NCBI GenBank assembly: GCA_030696085.1 | Contig: JAUYNL010000090.1 | Span: forward strand, 1-38,478 | DNA: 38,478 bases | From: Luteolibacter sp. | GTDB lineage: Bacteria; Verrucomicrobiota; Verrucomicrobiia; Verrucomicrobiales; Akkermansiaceae | Reading direction: 5' to 3' | Shown here: piece by piece, positions 17,617-24,974 of the stretch | How positions within the stretch are numbered: position 1 is the first letter of the stretch | Layout: each line of letters starts with the position of its first letter | Position numbers and translations under genes: made by a program | Notes under the pieces: generated by a model | The model's input: only the letters and a program-made list of their open reading frames with translations | The model's database searches: none | Told to the model about the DNA's origin: nothing

Positions 17617-19971
17617 ATGAAACTCCACCTCCTGTTGCTATCCGCAATTCTCAGCGTGCCTGTCTCCGCCGCGACGCCCGACGACGGCTCCGTGCTGCCG
17701 TTTCCACCCACGCCGATGTCCGACAGCGTGGCCAAGCCCCGCCTCCAGGACTCCACCATGAAATGGCCCGCGCAGCCGCAGCGCCTGCCGAAGGACGCAC
17801 CCAACATCCTCATCGTGCTGCTTGACGACATCGGCTTCGGCGTGGCGGACACCTTCGGCGGCGAGGTCCACACGCCGACGCTCACCAAGCTCGCCAACGA
17901 GGGACTGCGCTACAATGCCTTCCACACCACCGCCATCTGCTCGCCTACCCGTGCCGCGTTGCTGACAGGCAGAAACCACACCCGCGTCGGCTCCGGCACC
18001 ATCGCCGAGCGCGCGGTGGCTTTCGACGGCTACACCGGCGTGATCCCGAAGGAGGCCGCGACCGTTGCCGAAGTGCTGCATCACTACGGTTACCGCACCT
18101 CCGCCTTCGGCAAGTGGCACAACACGCCCGCGACCGAAACCACCAACATGGGACCGAAGGACCGCTGGCCTAACGGCTATGGCTTCGACTACTTCTACGG
18201 CTTCCTCGCCGGCGAGACCTCGCAGTGGGAACCGCGACTCGTGGAAAACTACAACACCGTCGAACCGCCGCACGACGATCCGAAGTATCACCTCACCGAA
18301 GACATGGTGAACAAGGCCCTCGCATGGATCGACGACCGCCAGTCCTATGCTCCTGACAAACCCTTTCTCATGTATTGGGCACCGGGCGCGGTCCACGGCC
18401 CGCATCACATTTTCCCCGAGTGGGCGGACAAATACAAAGGCAAGTTTGACGACGGTTGGGACGCCTATCGCGAACGCGTCCACAAGCGTCAGCTTGAGAT
18501 GGGCATCATCCCGCCCGGCACAAATCTGACGGTGCGCGACGAAACGATGGCCGCCTGGTCGGACATCCCTGAAAACCAACGCGATTTCCAACGCCGTGGC
18601 ATGGAACTCTTCGCCGGCTTCGTCGAACACACCGACGTGCAGGTCGGCCGCATCGTGGACGGCTTGGAACAACGCGGCCTGCGCGAGAATACGCTCATCC
18701 TCTACATCGTCGGCGACAACGGCTCCAGCTCCGAAGGCCAGCAAGGCTCCATCAGCGAGTTGTTAGCCCAGAACAACATTGCCAACACCGTGGAGCAGCA
18801 GATCGCCGCACTCGACAAACTCGGCGGCCTGCCCGCACTCGGTTCGCCAAAGACCGACAACATGTATCACGCCGGCTGGGCCTGGGCCGGATGCACGCCG
18901 TTCCGCAGCACCAAGCTCGTCGCCGCGCACTTCGGCGGCACCCGCAATCCGCTCGTCATTTCATGGCCGAAGGGCATCAAGCCGGACAAAGCCGTGCGCT
19001 CCCAATTCGCCCACTGCACGGACGTGGTGCCTACGATTTATGACCTGCTGAAGATCACACCACCGAAAACGGTGAACGGCCTGGACCAGATGAAAATCGA
19101 CGGCCACAGCTTCGCAGCCACCTTTGACAAGGGCGACACGCCCCCGGCTAACACCGTGCAGTTCTTCGACAACAACGGCAGCCGCGCCATCTACAAGGAC
19201 GGCTGGATGGCCTGCGCCTTCGGCCCGCTCTATCCGTGGAACACACCCGCCTCGCTGCCGCGCCTCGCCAAATGGGACTCCGCCACTGACGAGTGGGAGC
19301 TTTTCAACATCAAGGAGGATTTCTCCCAAGCTAACAACCTAGCCGCCTCCAACCCCGAAAAACTCGCGGAACTCCAGAAGGAATTCCTCGTCCTCTCCGA
19401 GGACAACCACGCCTTCCCGATCGGTGCGGGCAATTGGCTCCGCATGCGCCCTCAAGACCGCGTCTCCACACCTTACCGGAGCTGGACTTTCACCGAGAAC
19501 ACCCGCCGCATGCCCGAATTCACAGCACCCGGTCTCGGCCGCGAGAGCAACGTGGTGGAGATCGACCTGGAATGCGGCGACAACGCGAGCGGCGTGCTCT
19601 ACGCCCTCGGCGGTTCCGGCGGCGGCCTCGCGCTCTACATGGACAAAGGCTACGTCGTTTATCTCTACAACATGATGATCATCGAGCAATACGAAGCCCG
19701 CAGTGAAAAACCACTGGCCGCAGGCAAGCACAAGATCGTCATTGATACGACCATCGCCGGCCCCGGCAAGCCCGGCACCGCGGTGATCACCGTGGATGGC
19801 ACCGAGATCGGGAAAACCGAACTCAAACGCACCGTGCCCGCGGCCTTTACCGCCAGCGAGAGCCTCGATATCGGCATGGACCTCGGCTCCACCGTCGCCG
19901 AGGCCTACGCCGAGCGCCGGCCTTACAGGTTCGACGGCAAGATCAGCACCGTGAAGGTCGCATTGAAATAA
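17617..19971 (+). CDS. Long exported arylsulfatase (CSPTR active site), copy 2
   Basis: The protein has 784 residues with a signal peptide (MKLHLLLLSAILSVPVSAAT). It shares the motif set and domain order of the 14425 gene: VLLDDIGFG, Cys108 in ICSPTRAALLTGRNHTR, FGKWHNTP, FRSTKLVAAHFGGTR, VGDNGSSSEG, then a C-terminal beta-sandwich (CGDNASGVLYALGGSGG). The two clearly arose by duplication, but they differ throughout, so the duplication is old and the copies may prefer different substrates. FGly maturation is required for activity. The stop lies 4 nt before the DUF502 start, so the two are likely co-translated. Confidence 0.9.
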   Translation: MKLHLLLLSAILSVPVSAATPDDGSVLPFPPTPMSDSVAKPRLQDSTMKWPAQPQRLPKDAPNILIVLLDDIGFGVADTFGGEVHTPTLTKLANEGLRYNAFHTTAICSPTRAALLTGRNHTRVGSGTIAERAVAFDGYTGVIPKEAATVAEVLHHYGYRTSAFGKWHNTPATETTNMGPKDRWPNGYGFDYFYGFLAGETSQWEPRLVENYNTVEPPHDDPKYHLTEDMVNKALAWIDDRQSYAPDKPFLMYWAPGAVHGPHHIFPEWADKYKGKFDDGWDAYRERVHKRQLEMGIIPPGTNLTVRDETMAAWSDIPENQRDFQRRGMELFAGFVEHTDVQVGRIVDGLEQRGLRENTLILYIVGDNGSSSEGQQGSISELLAQNNIANTVEQQIAALDKLGGLPALGSPKTDNMYHAGWAWAGCTPFRSTKLVAAHFGGTRNPLVISWPKGIKPDKAVRSQFAHCTDVVPTIYDLLKITPPKTVNGLDQMKIDGHSFAATFDKGDTPPANTVQFFDNNGSRAIYKDGWMACAFGPLYPWNTPASLPRLAKWDSATDEWELFNIKEDFSQANNLAASNPEKLAELQKEFLVLSEDNHAFPIGAGNWLRMRPQDRVSTPYRSWTFTENTRRMPEFTAPGLGRESNVVEIDLECGDNASGVLYALGGSGGGLALYMDKGYVVYLYNMMIIEQYEARSEKPLAAGKHKIVIDTTIAGPGKPGTAVITVDGTEIGKTELKRTVPAAFTASESLDIGMDLGSTVAEAYAERRPYRFDGKISTVKVALK

Positions 19972-19975
19972 GCCT

Positions 19976-20563
19976 GTGAAAAATATCTTCAACTCCATCA
20001 AGTCGGTTTTTGTAACCGGACTTTTGATCGTGTTTCCTGCATGGCTGGCGTCACTCCTCTTCATCAAGGTCCTCTTGCATCTCAGGGGGCTTGTGAAGCC
20101 GATCACCGTCGCCATGCCGGATGGCGTCAATCACCCGATGCCATGGTCGATCCTGGCATTCATCCTGACCTGTTTCGCGGTGGGACTGCTTTTCCACACC
20201 GCAATTGGAAAACTGGCAGGGCGCGCGATTGAACAAACCGTGCTACATAAAATCCCGGGATATATCTCCCTGCGGAACATCGCCAACCAGGTCGCCGATT
20301 TCGAATCGGAGGAAGGTTTCAAACCCGCGCTCATCGAGATCGAGGACGGCTGCCTGACACCCGCGTTCCTGATCGAGACCCATGATTGCGGGCGCTCCAC
20401 GGTCTTCATCCCCTCCGTGCCCACCCCCATGGCCGGATCCATCCTCATCATGCCTTCCGAACGCGTGCATCCGGTGGATGTGCCCGTTCCCACCATGATG
20501 AAATGCATCTCCAAATGGGGTACCGGCTCCTCCGGGATTCTATCAGCAATGAACACCAACTGA
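19976..20563 (+). CDS. DUF502-family inner-membrane protein
   Basis: The protein has 195 residues. Two membrane helices lie near the N-terminus: VFVTGLLIVFPAWLASLLFI (~11-30) and WSILAFILTCFAVGLLF (~57-73). They are followed by a soluble domain with the family's conserved HKIPGYISLRNIANQVADF and FIPSVPTPMAGSILIMPSER (PG…Y and P.P.T.P.G pattern). The biochemical role of DUF502 is unknown. The start is GTG at 19976, 4 nt after the sulfatase stop, and the next gene follows by 7 bp. Its place inside the sulfatase set hints at an envelope role tied to it, but DUF502 genes also occur elsewhere. Confidence 0.85.
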   Translation: MKNIFNSIKSVFVTGLLIVFPAWLASLLFIKVLLHLRGLVKPITVAMPDGVNHPMPWSILAFILTCFAVGLLFHTAIGKLAGRAIEQTVLHKIPGYISLRNIANQVADFESEEGFKPALIEIEDGCLTPAFLIETHDCGRSTVFIPSVPTPMAGSILIMPSERVHPVDVPVPTMMKCISKWGTGSSGILSAMNTN

Positions 20564-20570
20564 CTCCACC

Positions 20571-21476
20571 ATGAAAACCAGCATCATCATCTGTCTCGCC
20601 CTGGTCTGCACCCTGCGGGTCCGCGCACAGGAACCCACGCCCGAGATCGCCGGACTCCGGATGGCCGCGTCTGATTTCGTCACCGCCTATAACAAAAAAG
20701 ACGCAGCAGCCATCGCGGCACTCTTCACCGAGGACGGTGAAATGGCCGATCTATCAGGAACCAATCCCACCTCGGGCAGCGGCGACATCCAGGCCCGTTA
20801 TGAGGAAATTTTCGCCGATACTCCTCCCCAGATCGCCATCGAGGTCGATTCCGTTCGACTCGTCGCCCCGGGTCTCGCCATCGAGGACGGCACCTACCAT
20901 CTCACCCCGGCTGACGACGAAACGGCTCCGCCGCGATCGACCACCTACACGGCGGTGCTCATGAAGGACGCCGCCGGAGCCTGGCGGATCGCCAGCACAC
21001 GCAGCATCAAGGATGTCACCGGAGCCGCCGGCCAGCTTTGCGACCTCGCCGAAGTCCTCAAAGGCGAGTGGACCAGCCGCACCAGTGATGGCGTCCAGCT
21101 CGACCTCGCCTTCGGCTGGGACTCCACCGGCAGGTTTCTATCAGGGAAAATGCTCACCACCGCCGCCGACTCGGAGCCACAGGAAGGCGACATCCGCATC
21201 GGTTGGGACGCCGCGCGGAAATCCATCGTTTCCTGGATGTTCGATGCCGCCGGTGGATCGACCCACGGGGTATGGACGCCCACCGAGACCGGCTGGCTGA
21301 TTCGTTCCGAAGGCACCACCGCCGAAGGCGAAACCCTCAATGCAAACCAGGAACTCACCACGGAAGGCAAGGACACCCTCATCTGGACCGCCACCAACCG
21401 CGTGATTGATGGTGAAAAGCAAGAAGACAAAACCCTGCGCATCGTCCGCCAGGCACCACAACCCAGCGAAGACTAA
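20571..21476 (+). CDS. Exported SgcJ/EcaC-type SnoaL-like protein
   Basis: The protein has 301 residues with a signal peptide (MKTSIIICLALVCTLRVRAQ). Residues ~28-145 are a SnoaL/NTF2-like domain of the SgcJ/EcaC group (FVTAYNKKDAAAIAALFTED, then GSGDIQARYEEIF and YTAVLMKDAAGAWRIASTRS). The C-terminal ~150 residues are a second beta-rich region (LKGEWTSRTSDGVQLDLAFG) that resembles a repeat or a lipocalin-like fold. NTF2-like domains form cone-shaped pockets that bind small hydrophobic ligands or catalyse simple isomerisations. No catalytic residues are certain here. In this locus it could be a periplasmic ligand-binding partner. Confidence 0.75.
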   Translation: MKTSIIICLALVCTLRVRAQEPTPEIAGLRMAASDFVTAYNKKDAAAIAALFTEDGEMADLSGTNPTSGSGDIQARYEEIFADTPPQIAIEVDSVRLVAPGLAIEDGTYHLTPADDETAPPRSTTYTAVLMKDAAGAWRIASTRSIKDVTGAAGQLCDLAEVLKGEWTSRTSDGVQLDLAFGWDSTGRFLSGKMLTTAADSEPQEGDIRIGWDAARKSIVSWMFDAAGGSTHGVWTPTETGWLIRSEGTTAEGETLNANQELTTEGKDTLIWTATNRVIDGEKQEDKTLRIVRQAPQPSED

Positions 21477-21495
21477 CACCCATCCGATTCCAGTT

Positions 21496-23457
21496 ATGAA
21501 ACTAATTCCCACTTTCCTTTCCCTTCTTTTCGGATTTGCGTTGATCGCGTCCACCGCAGACGCCCGCGGTGATCGTGGTGATCGCGATCATGACGGTGGC
21601 AGCCGCTCCAAAACATCCGCCCCACAGCGCAGCAGCAGCAAGCCGGACAAACGCAGCCCGATGACCGGTTCCAAAATGGAGCGCCCCTCCTCACGGCCAC
21701 AGCCCAAACCCGTCACCCGCCCGCAAGCCAAGCCCACCACACGTCCCGAAAGCCGACCCACCACCCGGCCGACCGAACGTCCTTCCGTTCAAAAACCTTC
21801 GGTCCAGCGGCCAGAAACCCGCCCCGACAAGCTGCCGGACCGCAAACCCGAGCTCACCCGTCCGACACAACGGCCAGAAACCCTCCCTGGAAATCTGCCG
21901 GACCGCAAACCCGAACTCACCCGCCCGACGCAACGCCCGGAAACTCTCCCCGGCAAGCTGCCGGACCGCAGACCCGAGTTTACGCGACCCGACAAGCGTC
22001 CTTCCCTGGACCGCCCCGGAACCAACCGTCCCTCGACGCTGCCCGGCATGGTCAGCTATCCAAACCGTGCGGACAAACGCCCTAATCTCGGTGATCGTGA
22101 TCGTCCGACCAACATCGACCGCGACAAGATCAGGATCGATAACAGCCGCAATCGCGTCCACATCGACAAGGTGAACATCGGCCGCCACAACGTCGGACTC
22201 AACCGACCGGCCACCCTGCCCGCCAATCGGCGCAACTGGGATAACAACCGATGGGGGGGCAATCACGGGGTCTGGGGCAACAATGTGAACGTCAACATCA
22301 ATAACAATTTCCACCACAGCAACAACTTCTCCTACCGCCCGAATTATTGGGGCGCGCGTCCGTGGTGGGGAGCCGGCAACTGCCACAACTGGCATCACGG
22401 CCACTGGAAATATGGCTATAACAGTCATTACCACCACAGTCATTGGTATCACGATGACGATGATTTCGCCTCGGGTTTCATGTGGGGCATCGCCGTCTGG
22501 AGCCTTGGCAACCTGATCTATGACATGGGGTATCAATCCTATCGGAATCCCTATCCGGCACCGCCCGTGCAATACAATGGCGGCAAGTCTTCGATCAGCT
22601 ACACCCAGCCGGTCTCAGTGACCGCCGCCGCCAACCCTCCCGGCGAGGAAAAGGCCGCGGAACTCGCCGAAACCAAGTCCAACGAAGCGCTCGACCGCTC
22701 CCGCACCGCCTTCAAGCTAGGTGACTACCTCACCGCCTCGAAGGCCGTGGATGAAGCGATCGGCCACACCCCCGGTGACGTCACGCTGCATGAATACCGC
22801 GCGCTGGTCTTCTTCGCGCTTGGCAAATACTCGGACGCCGCCGGAGTGCTCAATCCCGTGCTCGCCTCCGGCCCAGGGTGGGCTTGGGAAACGATGATCG
22901 GCCTCTACAACGACTCTGAAACCTACGCCGGGCAACTCCGCGATCTTGAGAGTTATGCAAAAAACTCTCCTGAGAAGGCCGATGCGAGGTTCCTGTTGGG
23001 ATATCATTACATGGTCTGCGACTACATGGAAAAAGCCTACGCGGAGTTTTCCAAAGCCGCGGAACTCCAGCCTGCCGACTCCATCTCGCGCCAGCTTCGT
23101 GATTTGACAAAATCCTCCATCCCGGATGGCGGCGAGTCGGATATCGAAGCACCCGCCCAACCCGCACCCGTTCCGAGCGAGAAACTCGTCGGCACCTGGG
23201 TGAGCGATCGCGGCGCGGACGGCAAGGTCACCTTCACCATGACCGAAGGCGGCGACTACACCTGGGTTTTCATGAACGGCGGCCAGTCGTCCGAACTGAA
23301 GGGCACCTACGGCCTCAATGACAAGGGCCTGCTCGTCCTCACCTCGGACGATACCCAGATGGTCTCGGCCATCGAGATGAAGGAAGGCTCCAGGCTGCAC
23401 TTCACGCTCGTCGGCGCACCCGATGGTGATCCCGGCCTCGATTTCACGAAGGGCTGA
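21496..23457 (+). CDS. Exported repeat protein: Pro/Arg-rich repeats, His/Asn/Trp-rich core, TPR and a beta-barrel-like end
   Basis: The protein has 653 residues with a signal peptide (MKLIPTFLSLLFGFALIAST). The order is: a Pro/Arg/Lys-rich region (~30-200) with three 21-residue repeats (RPETLPGKLPDRKPEL type); a region rich in Asn, His, Trp and Tyr (~255-370; NNVNVNINNNFHHSNN, WHHGHWKYGYNSHYHHSHWY, then DDDD) that could bind metal; TPR-like helices (~395-550; ALDRSRTAFKLGDYLTASKA); and a final ~80-residue beta-rich domain (LVGTWVSDRGADGKVTF) like a small lipocalin. It probably acts as a cell-wall or envelope scaffold. It is the last gene before the terminator. ATG 21496 is the start that gives the signal peptide. 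Confidence 0.75.
   Translation: MKLIPTFLSLLFGFALIASTADARGDRGDRDHDGGSRSKTSAPQRSSSKPDKRSPMTGSKMERPSSRPQPKPVTRPQAKPTTRPESRPTTRPTERPSVQKPSVQRPETRPDKLPDRKPELTRPTQRPETLPGNLPDRKPELTRPTQRPETLPGKLPDRRPEFTRPDKRPSLDRPGTNRPSTLPGMVSYPNRADKRPNLGDRDRPTNIDRDKIRIDNSRNRVHIDKVNIGRHNVGLNRPATLPANRRNWDNNRWGGNHGVWGNNVNVNINNNFHHSNNFSYRPNYWGARPWWGAGNCHNWHHGHWKYGYNSHYHHSHWYHDDDDFASGFMWGIAVWSLGNLIYDMGYQSYRNPYPAPPVQYNGGKSSISYTQPVSVTAAANPPGEEKAAELAETKSNEALDRSRTAFKLGDYLTASKAVDEAIGHTPGDVTLHEYRALVFFALGKYSDAAGVLNPVLASGPGWAWETMIGLYNDSETYAGQLRDLESYAKNSPEKADARFLLGYHYMVCDYMEKAYAEFSKAAELQPADSISRQLRDLTKSSIPDGGESDIEAPAQPAPVPSEKLVGTWVSDRGADGKVTFTMTEGGDYTWVFMNGGQSSELKGTYGLNDKGLLVLTSDDTQMVSAIEMKEGSRLHFTLVGAPDGDPGLDFTKG
21808..21996 (+). 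repeat. Three 63-bp tandem repeats inside the exported repeat protein
   Basis: The units start at 21808, 21871 and 21934 and encode 21-residue blocks of the form RPETxPxxLPDRxPExTRPxx. The third is the most diverged. They keep the reading frame, so they form a protein repeat. A partial fourth motif (RPSTLPG) follows near 22030. Confidence 0.85.
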
Positions 23458-23481
23458 GATTTCCACCCGCATCACGGCCGG

Positions 23482-23505
23482 GGCGGTGTCCGCTCCCGCC
23501 TTTTT
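23482..23505 (+). terminator. Rho-independent terminator at the end of the sulfatase gene set
   Basis: GGCGG (23482-23486) pairs with CCGCC (23496-23500) across a 9-nt loop, with an added G-T pair at the base, and TTTTT follows at 23501-23505. It lies 25 nt after the stop of the repeat protein and separates this set from the DUF1501 operon. Confidence 0.6.
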
Positions 23506-23577
23506 GTGTCCACCCTTGGGAGGAAATACGAGCGTAGGATACCGCATTCGTTCCGTTCGTTTTTTCCCGCTGTTTTC

Positions 23578-23595
23578 ATTTCAATCCTATGAAAT
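23578..23595. promoter_or_regulatory. Inverted repeat upstream of the DUF1501 operon
   Basis: ATTTCA (23578-23583) and TGAAAT (23590-23595) flank ATCCTA in an AT-rich patch about 50 bp before the operon's first start codon. It may be an operator or overlap the promoter. The 23506-23642 stretch carries no other gene signal. Confidence 0.35.
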
Positions 23596-23642
23596 AGTGT
23601 TCCGCTTCACCGCCGTATCCTGTTTTTGCAACAATCACGCCC

Positions 23643-24974
23643 ATGAAACCGATCTGCCCCGGCAATCCGCTCGACCGCTACGTGTCGCGCCGCGAGTTCC
23701 TCCATGTCGGCCTGCTCGGTGGGCTCGGCCTGACGCTACCGCAGTTCCTCCGCCAGCAGGCGCTGGGCGCGCAGAAATTCTACGAGACGCGTGAAGGCGT
23801 GGCGAAAGGCATCATCCATGTTTTCCTGCCCGGCGGCATGGCGCATCAGGAGTCCTTCGATCCGAAACCCTACGCCCCAGCCGAATACCGCGGGCCTTTC
23901 GGTGCGATCGACACCAAGCTGCCCGGTGTCCAGTTCGGCGAGAAAATGAAGGACCTCGCGGCAATCGCCGACAAGCTGACGATCATCCGCTCAATGTCCC
24001 ACGGCGAGGCCGCCCACGAGCGCGGCACCCAGAACATGTTCACCGGCTACCGCCCGTCGCCGGCGCTGGAGTATCCCTCCTATGGCTCGGTGATTTCGCA
24101 CGAACTCGGTTCGCAAAACAACCTGCCGCCCTACGTTTGCGTGCCCACCGTGCCGAATGAGTTCGCCGGCTCCGGTTATCTTTCCTCGGCATACGGCCCC
24201 TTCGCGATCGGCTCGGATCCGGCCAAGGGTGATTTCCAAGTGCGCGATCTCAATCTGCCCGGCGGCTGCGACGAGTTCCGCTTCTCGCGCCGCCGCTCGC
24301 TGCTGGAAACGGTGGATTCCCATTTCCGCGCACTGGAGAAATCCGATGCCATCGACTCGATGGACGCCTTCTATCAGCATGCCTACAAGCTCATCGCCTC
24401 GGAAAAGGCGCGCGAGGCGTTCAATCTCAAAGCCGAGCCGGATGCCATCAAGGACGAATACGGCCGCACCGAAGCCGGCATGCGCATGCTGCTGGCCCGC
24501 CGCCTGATCGAAGCCGGCACCCGCTTCGTCTCACTGACCGCCGGCGGCTGGGATCACCACGACAACCTCAAGGCCGGTATCGAAACCCAGCTCCCGCCGG
24601 TGGACAAGGCCATCGCCAGCCTGATCCGCGATCTCGAACGCCGCGGCATGCTCGATTCCACCCTCGTCATGGTCACCACGGAATTCGGCCGCACGCCGAA
24701 AATCAATCCGACCGGCGGCCGCGACCACTGGCCGAATGTGTTCTCCGTGATGATGGCCGGCGGCGGTTTCAAACAAGGCCATGTTTACGGTGCGTCGGAC
24801 GCCCTCGGCGGAGCAGTCGATACCGACGGACTCACTGTGACAGACCTTTCCACCACGATCTACAACCAGATCGGCATCACCGCTGACAAGGAGCTGATGG
24901 CTCCCGGCGGACGGCCCATCGAAATCATCGCCGACGGCCAGGTGATCGACGCGCTGCTTGCCAAAAAAGCATGA
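23643..24974 (+). CDS. DUF1501 protein with Tat signal
   Basis: The protein has 443 residues. The N-terminus has a twin-arginine signal (SRREFLHVGLLGGLGL, Arg16-Arg17), so it is probably exported folded. The body matches DUF1501 (PF07394), which belongs to the alkaline-phosphatase/sulfatase fold clan: HVFLPGGMAHQESFDPKP, RSMSHGEAAHERGTQNMFTG, SLTAGGWDHHDN, MVTTEFGRTPKI and RDHWPN carry His/Asp residues that could form the metal site. No substrate is known for the family. The stop overlaps the next gene's start by 4 nt (ATGA). It opens a four-gene operon with two cytochrome proteins. Confidence 0.9.
   Translation: MKPICPGNPLDRYVSRREFLHVGLLGGLGLTLPQFLRQQALGAQKFYETREGVAKGIIHVFLPGGMAHQESFDPKPYAPAEYRGPFGAIDTKLPGVQFGEKMKDLAAIADKLTIIRSMSHGEAAHERGTQNMFTGYRPSPALEYPSYGSVISHELGSQNNLPPYVCVPTVPNEFAGSGYLSSAYGPFAIGSDPAKGDFQVRDLNLPGGCDEFRFSRRRSLLETVDSHFRALEKSDAIDSMDAFYQHAYKLIASEKAREAFNLKAEPDAIKDEYGRTEAGMRMLLARRLIEAGTRFVSLTAGGWDHHDNLKAGIETQLPPVDKAIASLIRDLERRGMLDSTLVMVTTEFGRTPKINPTGGRDHWPNVFSVMMAGGGFKQGHVYGASDALGGAVDTDGLTVTDLSTTIYNQIGITADKELMAPGGRPIEIIADGQVIDALLAKKA

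Noticed and set aside
21808-21996. Tandem 63-bp repeats as a CRISPR-like array
   Set aside because: The units are contiguous without spacers, keep the reading frame and encode a Pro-rich protein repeat.
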